Origin: Microcaldota archaeon
GTDB taxonomy: Archaea; Micrarchaeota; Micrarchaeia; Micrarchaeales; CABMGC01
Length of the DNA: 6,830 nt
NCBI GenBank assembly: GCA_030043435.1
Contig: JASHXR010000100.1
Span: forward strand, 1-6,830
Direction: 5' to 3'
Part shown: one piece after another, positions 1 through 5,107 of the stretch
How the letters are laid out: every line of letters begins with the position of its first letter
Position numbering within the stretch: position 1 is the first letter of the stretch
Position numbers and translations under genes: made by a program
Notes under the pieces: model-generated
What the model was told of the DNA's origin: nothing
What the model saw: only the letters and a program-made list of their open reading frames with translations
The model's database searches: none

Positions 1-752
1 CTGCGATACTCGGGATAGACGTAGCGGGAGTGGTAGAGCGCGTGGGCAGTGATGTCAAGAACTTCAGGCCAGGGGACAAGGTGATATGCAGGGCAGATTT
101 CACGAAGGGCGGAAGCTATGCCGAATACGTGAGCGTCGACGCGAGCGCAGTTGCGCTGGCGCCCAAGAAGGTAGGGCTGCGCGAGGCGGCAGGCATACCG
201 GTAGCGGCAGGCACCGCATGGACCGCGCTCTTTGACGTGGCTAGGCTGAAGGCCGGCCAGCGCATACTGATAACAGGGGCATCTGGTGGCGTCGGCAGCA
301 TGGCTGTGCAGCTTGCCAAGCGGGCAGGCGCATACGTGATAGGCACTACCTCTGCGCCCAATGTGCAGATGGTGAGGTCGCTTGGCGCAGACGAGGTCGT
401 TGACTATACGGAAGGGGACTTCGGCAAGAGGGTAAGGGGCGTCGACGTCGCCTTTGATACGGTTGGCGGCGAGACCATTGAGAGGGCTTACGCCACTGTG
501 AAGAGAGGCGGCTTCCTCGTAACGACGGCGGGGCAGCCCGACGCTGAGGCTGCCAGGCGGCTTGGCATTACGGCATCAGGGATGAACTCATCGGCAGACG
601 GCGCGCGGTTGGCGCAGATAGCGAAGCTCGTCGATGAGGGCAGGGTCAGAGTGCAGATAGAGAGGGAGTTCAAGCTCTCCGAGATGAAGGCAGCCCACGA
701 ACTCAGCCAGAGCAGGAAGGCGAGGGGCAAGATAATAATAAAGGTGGAGTAG
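1..752 (+). CDS. Zinc-independent MDR-family NAD(P)H quinone/enone oxidoreductase, 5'-truncated by window edge
   Basis: This is the C-terminal part of a medium-chain dehydrogenase/reductase of the quinone oxidoreductase type, a cytoplasmic enzyme expected to reduce quinones or activated double bonds with NAD(P)H. The reading frame is open from base 3 and starts with ILGIDVAGVVERVG, the conserved GroES-like stretch of this family, so the true start lies upstream and roughly 60-70 residues are missing. The GTG at 30 is internal. Counting from that GTG, GDKV (15-18) closes the GroES-like core, AAGTAWTAL (59-67) leads into the nucleotide domain, and GASGGVGSMAVQLAK (83-97) is the Rossmann dinucleotide-binding loop. 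DTVGGE (143-148) and the TTAGQP strand (165-170) follow, and the protein ends in the usual GKIIIKVE strand. I see no zinc-ligand cysteine cluster in the visible part, which fits the zinc-free branch. The exact substrate cannot be told. The family call is firm. Confidence 0.9.
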   Translation, partial: AILGIDVAGVVERVGSDVKNFRPGDKVICRADFTKGGSYAEYVSVDASAVALAPKKVGLREAAGIPVAAGTAWTALFDVARLKAGQRILITGASGGVGSMAVQLAKRAGAYVIGTTSAPNVQMVRSLGADEVVDYTEGDFGKRVRGVDVAFDTVGGETIERAYATVKRGGFLVTTAGQPDAEAARRLGITASGMNSSADGARLAQIAKLVDEGRVRVQIEREFKLSEMKAAHELSQSRKARGKIIIKVE

Positions 753-806
753 CAGGCGAGGTTATGTGGGGAGTTGTTCCTGAGTTGCGGCTGAGGCATG
801 GTTGCC

Positions 807-812
807 AGGAGG
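807..812 (+). promoter_or_regulatory. Ribosome binding site supporting the small ORF start at 820
   Basis: AGGAGG lies seven bases before the GTG at 820, a standard Shine-Dalgarno distance. An in-frame GTG at 814 is only one base past the motif, too close to be used. Such a strong motif ahead of an open frame is the main reason to take the 41-codon ORF seriously, although a purine hexamer can arise by chance in GC-rich DNA. Confidence 0.4.
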
Positions 813-819
813 TGTGTCA

Positions 820-945
820 GTGGGCCTGAAATTGGATCCCGATGTGCTGAACCACGAAGGCGAGCTTGGAGACCGGGTGATCTCCAACGTCACGAGCCTG
901 GCGAACCAGCACAGGATAATGTCATGGCTGTTTGGATGGAGATGA
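820..945 (+). CDS. Possible 41-residue small protein of unknown function
   Basis: A short open frame begins with GTG at 820 behind a strong AGGAGG and ends with TGA at 943-945. The predicted product is mixed and soluble-looking. It has an acidic N-terminal half (DPDVL at residues 6-10, EGELGDR at 13-19), a helix-compatible middle (VISNVTSLANQHR), and a tryptophan-rich basic tail, SWLFGWR, that might touch a membrane or a partner protein. It has no recognisable domain. It follows the oxidoreductase in the same direction by 67 bases, so it could share its transcript. It could also be a chance ORF or the decayed end of a larger gene; the open frame runs back only to a stop at 781-783. Without homologs or ribosome data this stays tentative. 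Confidence 0.35.
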   Translation: MGLKLDPDVLNHEGELGDRVISNVTSLANQHRIMSWLFGWR

Positions 946-1049
946 GGACAAGGCGGCTTACAGCAGGATACTGAGGGCCTGACATAGTAGCTGTTTTGAG
1001 GCCAGTACTTCTCATGTCGCATGGGCATGCGCGGCGCAGCAGGGTCTCT

Positions 1050-2969
1050 TCAAGTAGTAGAGTCGGCGATGGCGCTGTCGTTCAGTACTATAGGCGTATA
1101 GTCCTCGGTTATCGAGATGGTACCTGTGTAGTTAGACGCAGGCATTTTGATGTCAAGCAGGTACTCGCTTCCCCTTCCTATGCAGGCATACATCGGGCAT
1201 GCCTTCCCGGGCCCCGGCTGGCAGGTATTGCATTGTGACTGCAGGGCTACTGCGCTGTAGTTGAGCAGGGTGAACCCTGCAGTGTCCACCAGGAAGCCCG
1301 TGGCGTTGATCCCATTCGCTCCGAAGTGGCCTGATACCGAGTAAGAGACCGTGGAGTTAGTACGCGAGATGAAGCCTGGCATAGTGGTGTTGTATGTCTC
1401 TCTGCTTGTCTGGTTCTTCAGTGTCAGCTCTACTGCTGTCACATCCACGAGTGTCGATGCGTAGCTGGTTGCATATCCCGTAGCGTTGACCTTGGTATAG
1501 GCTGTTGCGCCGCTGCTCCCCTGAATAGTTATGCTGTATGTCTGGTTGGGGATAAGCACTGCTGTAGCGCTGCGCGCCGTGGGCCCGAGCCGGTTCCACG
1601 CTGATGAGCCCATTCTGCCAGAACTTACGCCTGCATATGCGGTTATACCGACATCAGGCATCGTTATGATGCCGTTGAACGCGAGGGTCGCCGATGCGCC
1701 TGCAGGCAGCGAGTAGCCCGCGCTGGCTCCGTGGCAGCCGTACCCTGCCTCTGAAGCGCCGCTACCTCCACCGACTATCATCGCAGGGCATGCTGCCATC
1801 ATTATGTTGGAAGGCAGGGCGAGCGTGCCGTTCGCCTCGACTATGAAGTCGAGCTGGTTGTGGAAATCGCTGTCGAATATCTCGGCTTCGCCTATGCCGA
1901 GAGAGGCTTGCCCGGATTGCATGCCTGTCGCGTATCCGCCAGCGCTGACCCCGTGCATGTCTGCGATGACTGTGGAGTTGAGGCTTGCGTTGAGCGGCGT
2001 TGAGCTGCCCTTGCCAAAGCCAAACGTGTTGCTGAAGTTTCCAGAGAGGTATGGCATCGCGTTTATGCCCATATACGCGCCTGCATACTCGCTTCCCGAT
2101 GAGGGTATGGCCTCGAAGAACCCCTTTATCTCCATGTCACTCAGCAGGACAGAGGAGTTGCCATTGTTCCTTACGGTTATGCTCAGTTGTGTCACGTTTC
2201 CAGCCTCAGATGCAGTGGCAGAGGTTATCGTGATGTTCGCATTGGCGTGCTCTTGTATCGCGCGCGCCATCCCGCTCTGAAGCGGGGCCTGGGCTCCCAC
2301 CTTGAGGCCTGCGCCGCTGACCAGCTGCTTCCCTATCGCTATGGCCACGGCCGATGGGACCATGACGAATACGCTCTCATTCGTGCTGGTGTACACCTGC
2401 AGCACTGTAGGCGACATGTCTATGAGTATGCCTCCTGTCGAGCTTGAGTTCACCGTGCTGTTTATCCTTGCGGTCACTCCCCCGGTAGGTACGGTTACGT
2501 TGTACGTGACATTGTCTATCGTGATGTTTGCAGATTTTATGTCAAACCTGATGAGGTTGAAGCTCTCGTTTGCACTGGCCTTTATGACAGCTACTGTCTG
2601 GGTCACGTTGGTGAGGTTCATGAGGTTTACAGTGCCGTTGGACGAGAAATTTACGAAGCCGGTGGAGTTGGCTGCACCTGCCTCATGGAGGGACACTCCG
2701 GAATATGAGATGATAAGCGACTGGGTGCCTGATGGCACAAGAGGCGGGTCGGTCAGCTCTACGGACATGCTCTCCGATGCGCTGGACGGCGTTGCGGAGC
2801 TGGAGGAGCCTGTCGTGACGGTCGTAGTGCGTGCCGTATGGGTGCTCAGACCTCCTGTGCTGAGAAGCAGTATTCCTGCCATTATCACTATGACAGCAGT
2901 GCCTATGATATACAGGGTCGTCTTGCTTCCTCTTGCACCATTGTCCTTTCCCCGCCCATTGTCTACCAT
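1050..2969 (-). CDS. Secreted or membrane-anchored sequon-rich surface protein with DUF4382-like domain
   Basis: This encodes a 639-residue protein that I read as a cell-surface glycoprotein. The N terminus is basic (residues 1-16) and is followed by one hydrophobic segment (about 18-36) that could be an uncleaved anchor or a signal peptide, then a Ser/Thr-rich linker (42-66). Residues about 82-200 resemble the DUF4382 beta-sandwich family: a SLIISYSGVSLHEAG opening, a NLMNLTNVTQ strand, FNLIRFDIKSANITIDNVTY, then a VTVPTGG turn. Residues about 244-285 look like a second beta-sandwich (ITVRNNGNSSVLLSDMEIKG); the rest is beta-rich and not recognised. I count 28 N-X-S/T sequons, roughly one per 23 residues. 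Six cysteines lie at 394, 412, 580, 583, 591 and 596. There is no C-terminal membrane segment. The gene stands alone, divergent from vapB and with its own BoxA. Surface location is well supported; the specific role is unknown. Adhesion or an S-layer-associated role is inference. Confidence 0.85.
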   Translation of the reverse strand: MVDNGRGKDNGARGSKTTLYIIGTAVIVIMAGILLLSTGGLSTHTARTTTVTTGSSSSATPSSASESMSVELTDPPLVPSGTQSLIISYSGVSLHEAGAANSTGFVNFSSNGTVNLMNLTNVTQTVAVIKASANESFNLIRFDIKSANITIDNVTYNVTVPTGGVTARINSTVNSSSTGGILIDMSPTVLQVYTSTNESVFVMVPSAVAIAIGKQLVSGAGLKVGAQAPLQSGMARAIQEHANANITITSATASEAGNVTQLSITVRNNGNSSVLLSDMEIKGFFEAIPSSGSEYAGAYMGINAMPYLSGNFSNTFGFGKGSSTPLNASLNSTVIADMHGVSAGGYATGMQSGQASLGIGEAEIFDSDFHNQLDFIVEANGTLALPSNIMMAACPAMIVGGGSGASEAGYGCHGASAGYSLPAGASATLAFNGIITMPDVGITAYAGVSSGRMGSSAWNRLGPTARSATAVLIPNQTYSITIQGSSGATAYTKVNATGYATSYASTLVDVTAVELTLKNQTSRETYNTTMPGFISRTNSTVSYSVSGHFGANGINATGFLVDTAGFTLLNYSAVALQSQCNTCQPGPGKACPMYACIGRGSEYLLDIKMPASNYTGTISITEDYTPIVLNDSAIADSTT

Positions 2970-3001
2970 ATCATTCCCGAGTAGTACTGCCTTGGCATTT
3001 G

Positions 3002-3009
3002 ATTTAATA
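3002..3009 (-). promoter_or_regulatory. BoxA (TATA) candidate for the surface-protein gene
   Basis: Read on the minus strand this is TATTAAAT, close to the archaeal BoxA consensus. Its centre is about 36 bases before the ATG at 2969, which would place the start of transcription near 2980 and leave a leader of about ten bases containing a weak GGGA. The spacing fits, but AT-rich octamers are common enough that this is only moderately sure. Confidence 0.5.
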
Positions 3010-3158
3010 CCATCGGATACGTTTAGGTTTTGGGGACTTCATGCGGGGCCTGGCCTGGTTACGAGCTTAAACAGCCCTTACTCCGGACTCGGGATTTAAG
3101 GCAGGCGATGATGGGATGCTTCGATAAATAATCGGAAGTGCAGGCCAGTGACAAAAGA

Positions 3159-3182
3159 TTTATAAATTTATAGATTTATAAG
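3159..3182 (+). promoter_or_regulatory. Triple TATA-like octamer array: vapBC promoter and likely operator
   Basis: Three octamers stand in exact tandem at 8-bp spacing: TTTATAAA (3159-3166), TTTATAGA (3167-3174) and TTTATAAG (3175-3182). The first two also create a perfect 12-bp palindrome, TATAAATTTATA, at 3161-3172. Any copy would serve as an archaeal BoxA. The middle copy is centred about 25 bases before the vapB ATG at 3195, predicting a nearly leaderless mRNA. Antitoxins of this kind usually bind short repeats or palindromes over their own promoter, so the array is a natural candidate for the VapB (or VapBC) operator. Promoter activity is likely; the operator role is inferred. Confidence 0.7.
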
Positions 3183-3194
3183 TTATTGATAGGT

Positions 3195-3434
3195 ATGGTA
3201 AAGACTATAGCAGTATCAAATGCAACGTATGAAGAGTTGATAGAGCTCAAGGAAGATTTCGAAACTAAGAACATGGACGAAGCGTTGGATAAGCTCATTG
3301 TCAATTATAAGAAGCTGCTCAAACAGATGTCTTTGAAGAGGTTATTTGCTCTAAACAGGAATGACAACAAAGTTGCTGTTCAAGAGTTGCTTAATGAGAG
3401 AAAGGTGTATGGATGGCCGAGAGAGTTCTCTTAG
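3195..3434 (+). CDS. vapB: VapB-type antitoxin
   Basis: This encodes a 79-residue protein at the antitoxin position before a PIN toxin. The N terminus, KTIAVSNATYEELIELK (residues 3-19), has the strand-then-helix pattern of ribbon-helix-helix DNA-binding antitoxins. It is followed by a charged helical middle (to about residue 50) and a tail, LLNERKVYGWPREF (residues 65-78), of the sort that wraps a VapC groove. The ATG at 3195 is preferred over the upstream TTG at 3186 because the protein then begins MVKTIAVS, as family members do, and because the BoxA array predicts transcription starting close to 3195. Its role would be to neutralise VapC by direct binding and to repress the operon. Its coding sequence overlaps vapC by 22 bases. 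Base composition is AT-rich (about 35% GC in one counted line), unlike the genes on both sides. The assignment rests on context plus motif; the subfamily is unsure. Confidence 0.8.
   Translation: MVKTIAVSNATYEELIELKEDFETKNMDEALDKLIVNYKKLLKQMSLKRLFALNRNDNKVAVQELLNERKVYGWPREFS
3401..3407 (+). promoter_or_regulatory. Ribosome binding site for vapC inside vapB
   Basis: AAAGGTG lies five bases before the vapC ATG at 3413 and within the last codons of vapB. GGTG pairs with the anti-Shine-Dalgarno end of archaeal 16S rRNA. The position decides the vapC start and implies that toxin translation follows antitoxin translation on one mRNA. Confidence 0.5.
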
Positions 3435-3793
3435 ACACTAGCATCATAATTGACATATTTGACAGGGAAGGAAATAAGGATCTTCTTGAAAACCAATGCT
3501 ATCTAAGTGTAATAAGCATATATGAATACATAAGGCACAAGAGAAACCAGCAGGAACAAAAATTGCTTTTGGAAGGGGCATTTGATATACTTAATTTCTC
3601 AAACCCAATACTACTGAAGGCCTCTGAAATCTTTGGAAAGCTTAAGAAAGCAGGAAAACTGGTGAATGAAAACGATGTTTACATAGCTGCTACGGCAATC
3701 GCAAACCAGCTTGCATTTTATACCATGGATAAGGATTTCAAAGAGATAAAGAAACTAGTTCCGGAGTTTCAAGTAACAGTATTAGAGAACTAG
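3413..3793 (+). CDS. vapC: VapC-type PIN-domain ribonuclease toxin
   Basis: This is a 126-residue PIN domain, the usual size for a VapC toxin, expected to cut RNA with Mg2+ or Mn2+ when not held by VapB. The acidic active-site set is intact: Asp8 in VLLDTS, Glu38 in SIYEYI, Asp88 in NENDVYIAATAI and Asp106 in YTMDKDF (with Asp108 nearby). The fold order matches the family: an N-terminal strand with DTS, helices with the Glu, then the ND-x-x-IAA helix and the TMDKDF strand-turn. It is co-transcribed with vapB, with a 22-base overlap and an internal ribosome site. All catalytic positions are present and there is no frameshift, so the toxin is probably active. The RNA target cannot be predicted. 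GC content is about 30-38% in counted lines, well below flanking genes, which suggests the pair arrived by transfer. Confidence 0.92.
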   Translation: MAERVLLDTSIIIDIFDREGNKDLLENQCYLSVISIYEYIRHKRNQQEQKLLLEGAFDILNFSNPILLKASEIFGKLKKAGKLVNENDVYIAATAIANQLAFYTMDKDFKEIKKLVPEFQVTVLEN

Positions 3794-3850
3794 TCCTGAC
3801 GTTCCACAATAAACCGAACACGGCCAAGTTTTCCTAGAAAGCGTAAACAC
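3794..3850. other. Convergent spacer between vapC and the parvulin gene
   Basis: Only 57 bases separate the two stop codons, so any transcription terminators for both genes must sit here or inside the opposing gene. A TTTT run at 3829-3832 followed by a weak hairpin (TTTC-CTA-GAAA, 3830-3840) is the only candidate, and it is not strong. Confidence 0.4.
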
Positions 3851-4126
3851 TTATTCTAGCCTCTTTATGATGTGGTATCCGAACTGGGTCTTGACTATCC
3901 CGGATATCTGCCCCTTCTGGAGCTCGAACGCCGGCTTCTCGAACTCTCTGACCATCATCCCGCGCCCGAACACGCCGAGGTCGCCGCCCCTCTTAGCAGA
4001 GCCGTCTTGGGAGTACTGCTGCGCGAGAGTGGCGAACTTCTCGCCCTTGTTCAGCCTCTCCAGGAGCTCCTTCGCCTGCTGCTCGCTCTTCACCAGGATG
4101 TGAGCGCATCGTATCTTGTCTGGCAT
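3851..4126 (-). CDS. Single-domain parvulin peptidyl-prolyl cis-trans isomerase
   Basis: This 91-residue protein is a stand-alone parvulin (PpiC/rotamase family) that speeds cis-trans isomerisation of peptidyl-prolyl bonds in the cytoplasm; there is no signal peptide or membrane segment. It covers the whole domain: [20 protein letters not shown] (6-25), [21 protein letters not shown] (31-51), [15 protein letters not shown] (53-67) and the closing [11 protein letters not shown] (81-91). Parvulin active-site positions visible are His9, Asp41 (the cysteine position in Par10), Met58, Phe62 and His85. The ATG at 4126 is chosen over an in-frame GTG at 4135 because archaeal parvulins of this type begin M-x-D-K-I and because the GTG would add only three residues. 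It is divergent from the ABC ATPase gene by 60 bases and convergent with vapC across a 57-base gap. Client proteins are unknown. Confidence 0.93.
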   Translation of the reverse strand: MPDKIRCAHILVKSEQQAKELLERLNKGEKFATLAQQYSQDGSAKRGGDLGVFGRGMMVREFEKPAFELQKGQISGIVKTQFGYHIIKRLE

Positions 4127-4157
4127 GTTAAGCACAGGCTACTTGTGCAGCTTGGAG

Positions 4158-4165
4158 TATTTAAA
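4158..4165. promoter_or_regulatory. Shared bidirectional BoxA between the parvulin and ABC ATPase genes
   Basis: The element reads TATTTAAA on the plus strand and TTTAAATA, a near-ideal archaeal BoxA, on the minus strand; its TTTAAA core is palindromic. The centre lies about 25 bases before the ATPase ATG at 4187, predicting leaderless transcription to the right. It lies about 36 bases before the parvulin ATG at 4126, predicting a leader of roughly ten bases to the left. A second possible plus-strand box, CCTATAAG, sits at 4166-4173. Neither start codon has a clear Shine-Dalgarno motif, which fits initiation on very short leaders. Confidence 0.65.
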
Positions 4166-4186
4166 CCTATAAGCCGTTAGCTCTTC

Positions 4187-5107
4187 ATGATAGGGATAGC
4201 CAGGCTCACCAAGCGCTATGAGGACGGGACAAAGGCGCTGGACGGCGTTACGCTCAGGCTGGACAAGAGGATAACCACGATACTGGGCCGCAACGGAGCA
4301 GGAAAGACCACTCTGATAAGGATAATGTCGACGCAGCTGCTCCCCTCTTCGGGCACCGTAACGATAAACGGCCTCGACGTGGTTAAGGACGTGGGCATGG
4401 TAAGGGACATCATATCTAGCATACCGCAGGAGATGAAGGTCATGGGCATAGCGACGCCATACGACCATGTCGAGATGTACCTGAATGCGAGGGGCATACC
4501 GCCAGACGAGATAGGCGCCCTTGCAGAGAAGGCGCTGAAGGACCTTGAGCTCTGGCGCGTAAGGGACAAGTCGACTGCGGACCTGTCAGGAGGGATGCGC
4601 AGGAAGGTCTTTGTGGCGATGGCGCTGGCGTCCAAGGCAGAGGTAATCTTCCTAGACGAACCCACCACCGGCCTCGACCCCATCTCAAGGGACGAGCTCT
4701 GGAAGACGCTGCGCGAGCTGAAGAGGGAGAGGTTCATCTTCCTTACCACCCACTATCTCCAAGAGGCGGAGGCGCTCGCCGACAAGATAGGCATCCTCGA
4801 GGACGGGAAGCTCAAGGCCATCGGGACCATCGACGAGCTGAGGGCCAAGGTGAGGTATCCGTACAGCATAAAGGTACTGTCCGATGTCAGGATGGAGAAG
4901 CCGGAGAAGGGCGAGATAATAAAAGGCATCGACGGCCACCTCCAGATCGTCACCACTGAGGCCGAGGCGAACAGGATCTCAAGGAAGCTCATAGACAAGC
5001 GCGTGCGGTTCTCGATGAACCCCATCACTCTGGAGGACATCTTCTATTTCATAGTGAAGAAACCCATAGAGGAGGAGAATTATGGCGATGAAGAGGAATG
5101 GTGGTAG
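4187..5107 (+). CDS. ABC-2 type exporter ATP-binding protein
   Basis: This 306-residue protein is the ATPase of an ABC-2 (DrrA/CcmA-like) exporter, working at the inner face of the membrane with the permease encoded next. All nucleotide-binding motifs are present: Walker A GRNGAGKT (34-41), Q-loop Gln81 in SIPQE, signature LSGGM (133-137), Walker B VIFLDE (153-158) with catalytic Glu158, D-loop GLDP (162-165) and H-loop His189 in TTHY. The C-terminal extension carries ITLEDIFYFIV (280-290), the segment typical of this exporter group, and ends in an unusual acidic tail, EEENYGDEEEWW. That tail is encoded where the permease's ribosome site and start codon overlap the gene, so its EEE partly reflects the GGAGGAG signal. 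The ATG at 4187 fits a leaderless start from the BoxA at 4158-4165. The exported substrate is unknown; drug, lipid or polysaccharide exporters use the same type. Confidence 0.95.
   Translation: MIGIARLTKRYEDGTKALDGVTLRLDKRITTILGRNGAGKTTLIRIMSTQLLPSSGTVTINGLDVVKDVGMVRDIISSIPQEMKVMGIATPYDHVEMYLNARGIPPDEIGALAEKALKDLELWRVRDKSTADLSGGMRRKVFVAMALASKAEVIFLDEPTTGLDPISRDELWKTLRELKRERFIFLTTHYLQEAEALADKIGILEDGKLKAIGTIDELRAKVRYPYSIKVLSDVRMEKPEKGEIIKGIDGHLQIVTTEAEANRISRKLIDKRVRFSMNPITLEDIFYFIVKKPIEEENYGDEEEWW
5071..5077 (+). promoter_or_regulatory. Ribosome binding site for the ABC permease inside the ATPase gene
   Basis: GGAGGAG ends four bases before the ATG at 5082 and lies inside the ATPase coding sequence. 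It favours 5082 over the in-frame ATG at 5088 (ten bases away) and implies coupled translation of the two subunits. Confidence 0.65.

Larger units (their letters stand above)
753..1049. other. Gene-poor stretch between the oxidoreductase and the surface-protein gene
   Basis: These 297 bases separate a plus-strand gene from the 3' end of a minus-strand gene. The only coding candidate I can support is the small ORF at 820-945. A short TTTT run at 993-996 could help end plus-strand transcription. A near-palindrome CGCATG-GG-CATGCG lies at 1018-1031, about 20 bases past the surface-protein stop. No U-rich tract follows it on either strand, so it is not a convincing terminator. I see no tRNA fold or repeat array here. 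Confidence 0.6.
2970..3194. other. Divergent intergenic region between surface-protein gene and vapB
   Basis: This non-coding stretch carries a minus-strand promoter candidate near its left end (3002-3009) and the vapB promoter/operator at its right end (3159-3182). Between them are an imperfect tandem GGCCT (3047-3056), a widely spaced 8-bp inverted repeat (CTGGCCTG at 3050-3057, CAGGCCAG at 3141-3148) and a small AT hairpin CGAT-AAATA-ATCG (3122-3134). The centre is moderately GC-rich and the right end almost pure AT. I found no tRNA-like or box C/D RNA structure I would defend. Confidence 0.6.

Noticed and set aside
1018..1031. Near-palindrome CGCATG-GG-CATGCG just past the surface-protein stop, as a terminator
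   Set aside because: The stem is short and no T-rich tract follows on either strand, while archaeal terminators rely mainly on T runs. It may be chance in GC-rich DNA.
2854..2969. Archaellin/pilin-type (class III) signal at the N terminus of the surface protein, cleaved after RG
   Set aside because: Only the RG before the hydrophobic stretch resembles such a site; two further polar or basic residues intervene and the protein is far larger than a pilin. A plain signal anchor is simpler.
2302..3099. Long plus-strand open frame of 265 codons antisense to the surface-protein gene
   Set aside because: It mirrors the real minus-strand gene, shows no domain, and is hydrophobic only because it complements Asn/Thr/Ser-rich codons. 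The minus-strand protein has coherent domain structure, a signal anchor and a promoter.
3095..3135. Box C/D guide RNA suggested by GATGATGG near 3108-3115
   Set aside because: The C-box match is imperfect and I find no properly spaced D, C' and D' boxes.
3050..3148. Inverted repeat CTGGCCTG ... CAGGCCAG with 83 bases between the arms
   Set aside because: Eight-base arms this far apart are expected by chance and do not extend; there is no transposase or target duplication to suggest a mobile element.
3830..3840. TTTC-CTA-GAAA hairpin as a bidirectional terminator between vapC and the parvulin gene
   Set aside because: A four-base-pair AT-rich stem is too weak to claim; listed only as the best available candidate in the spacer.
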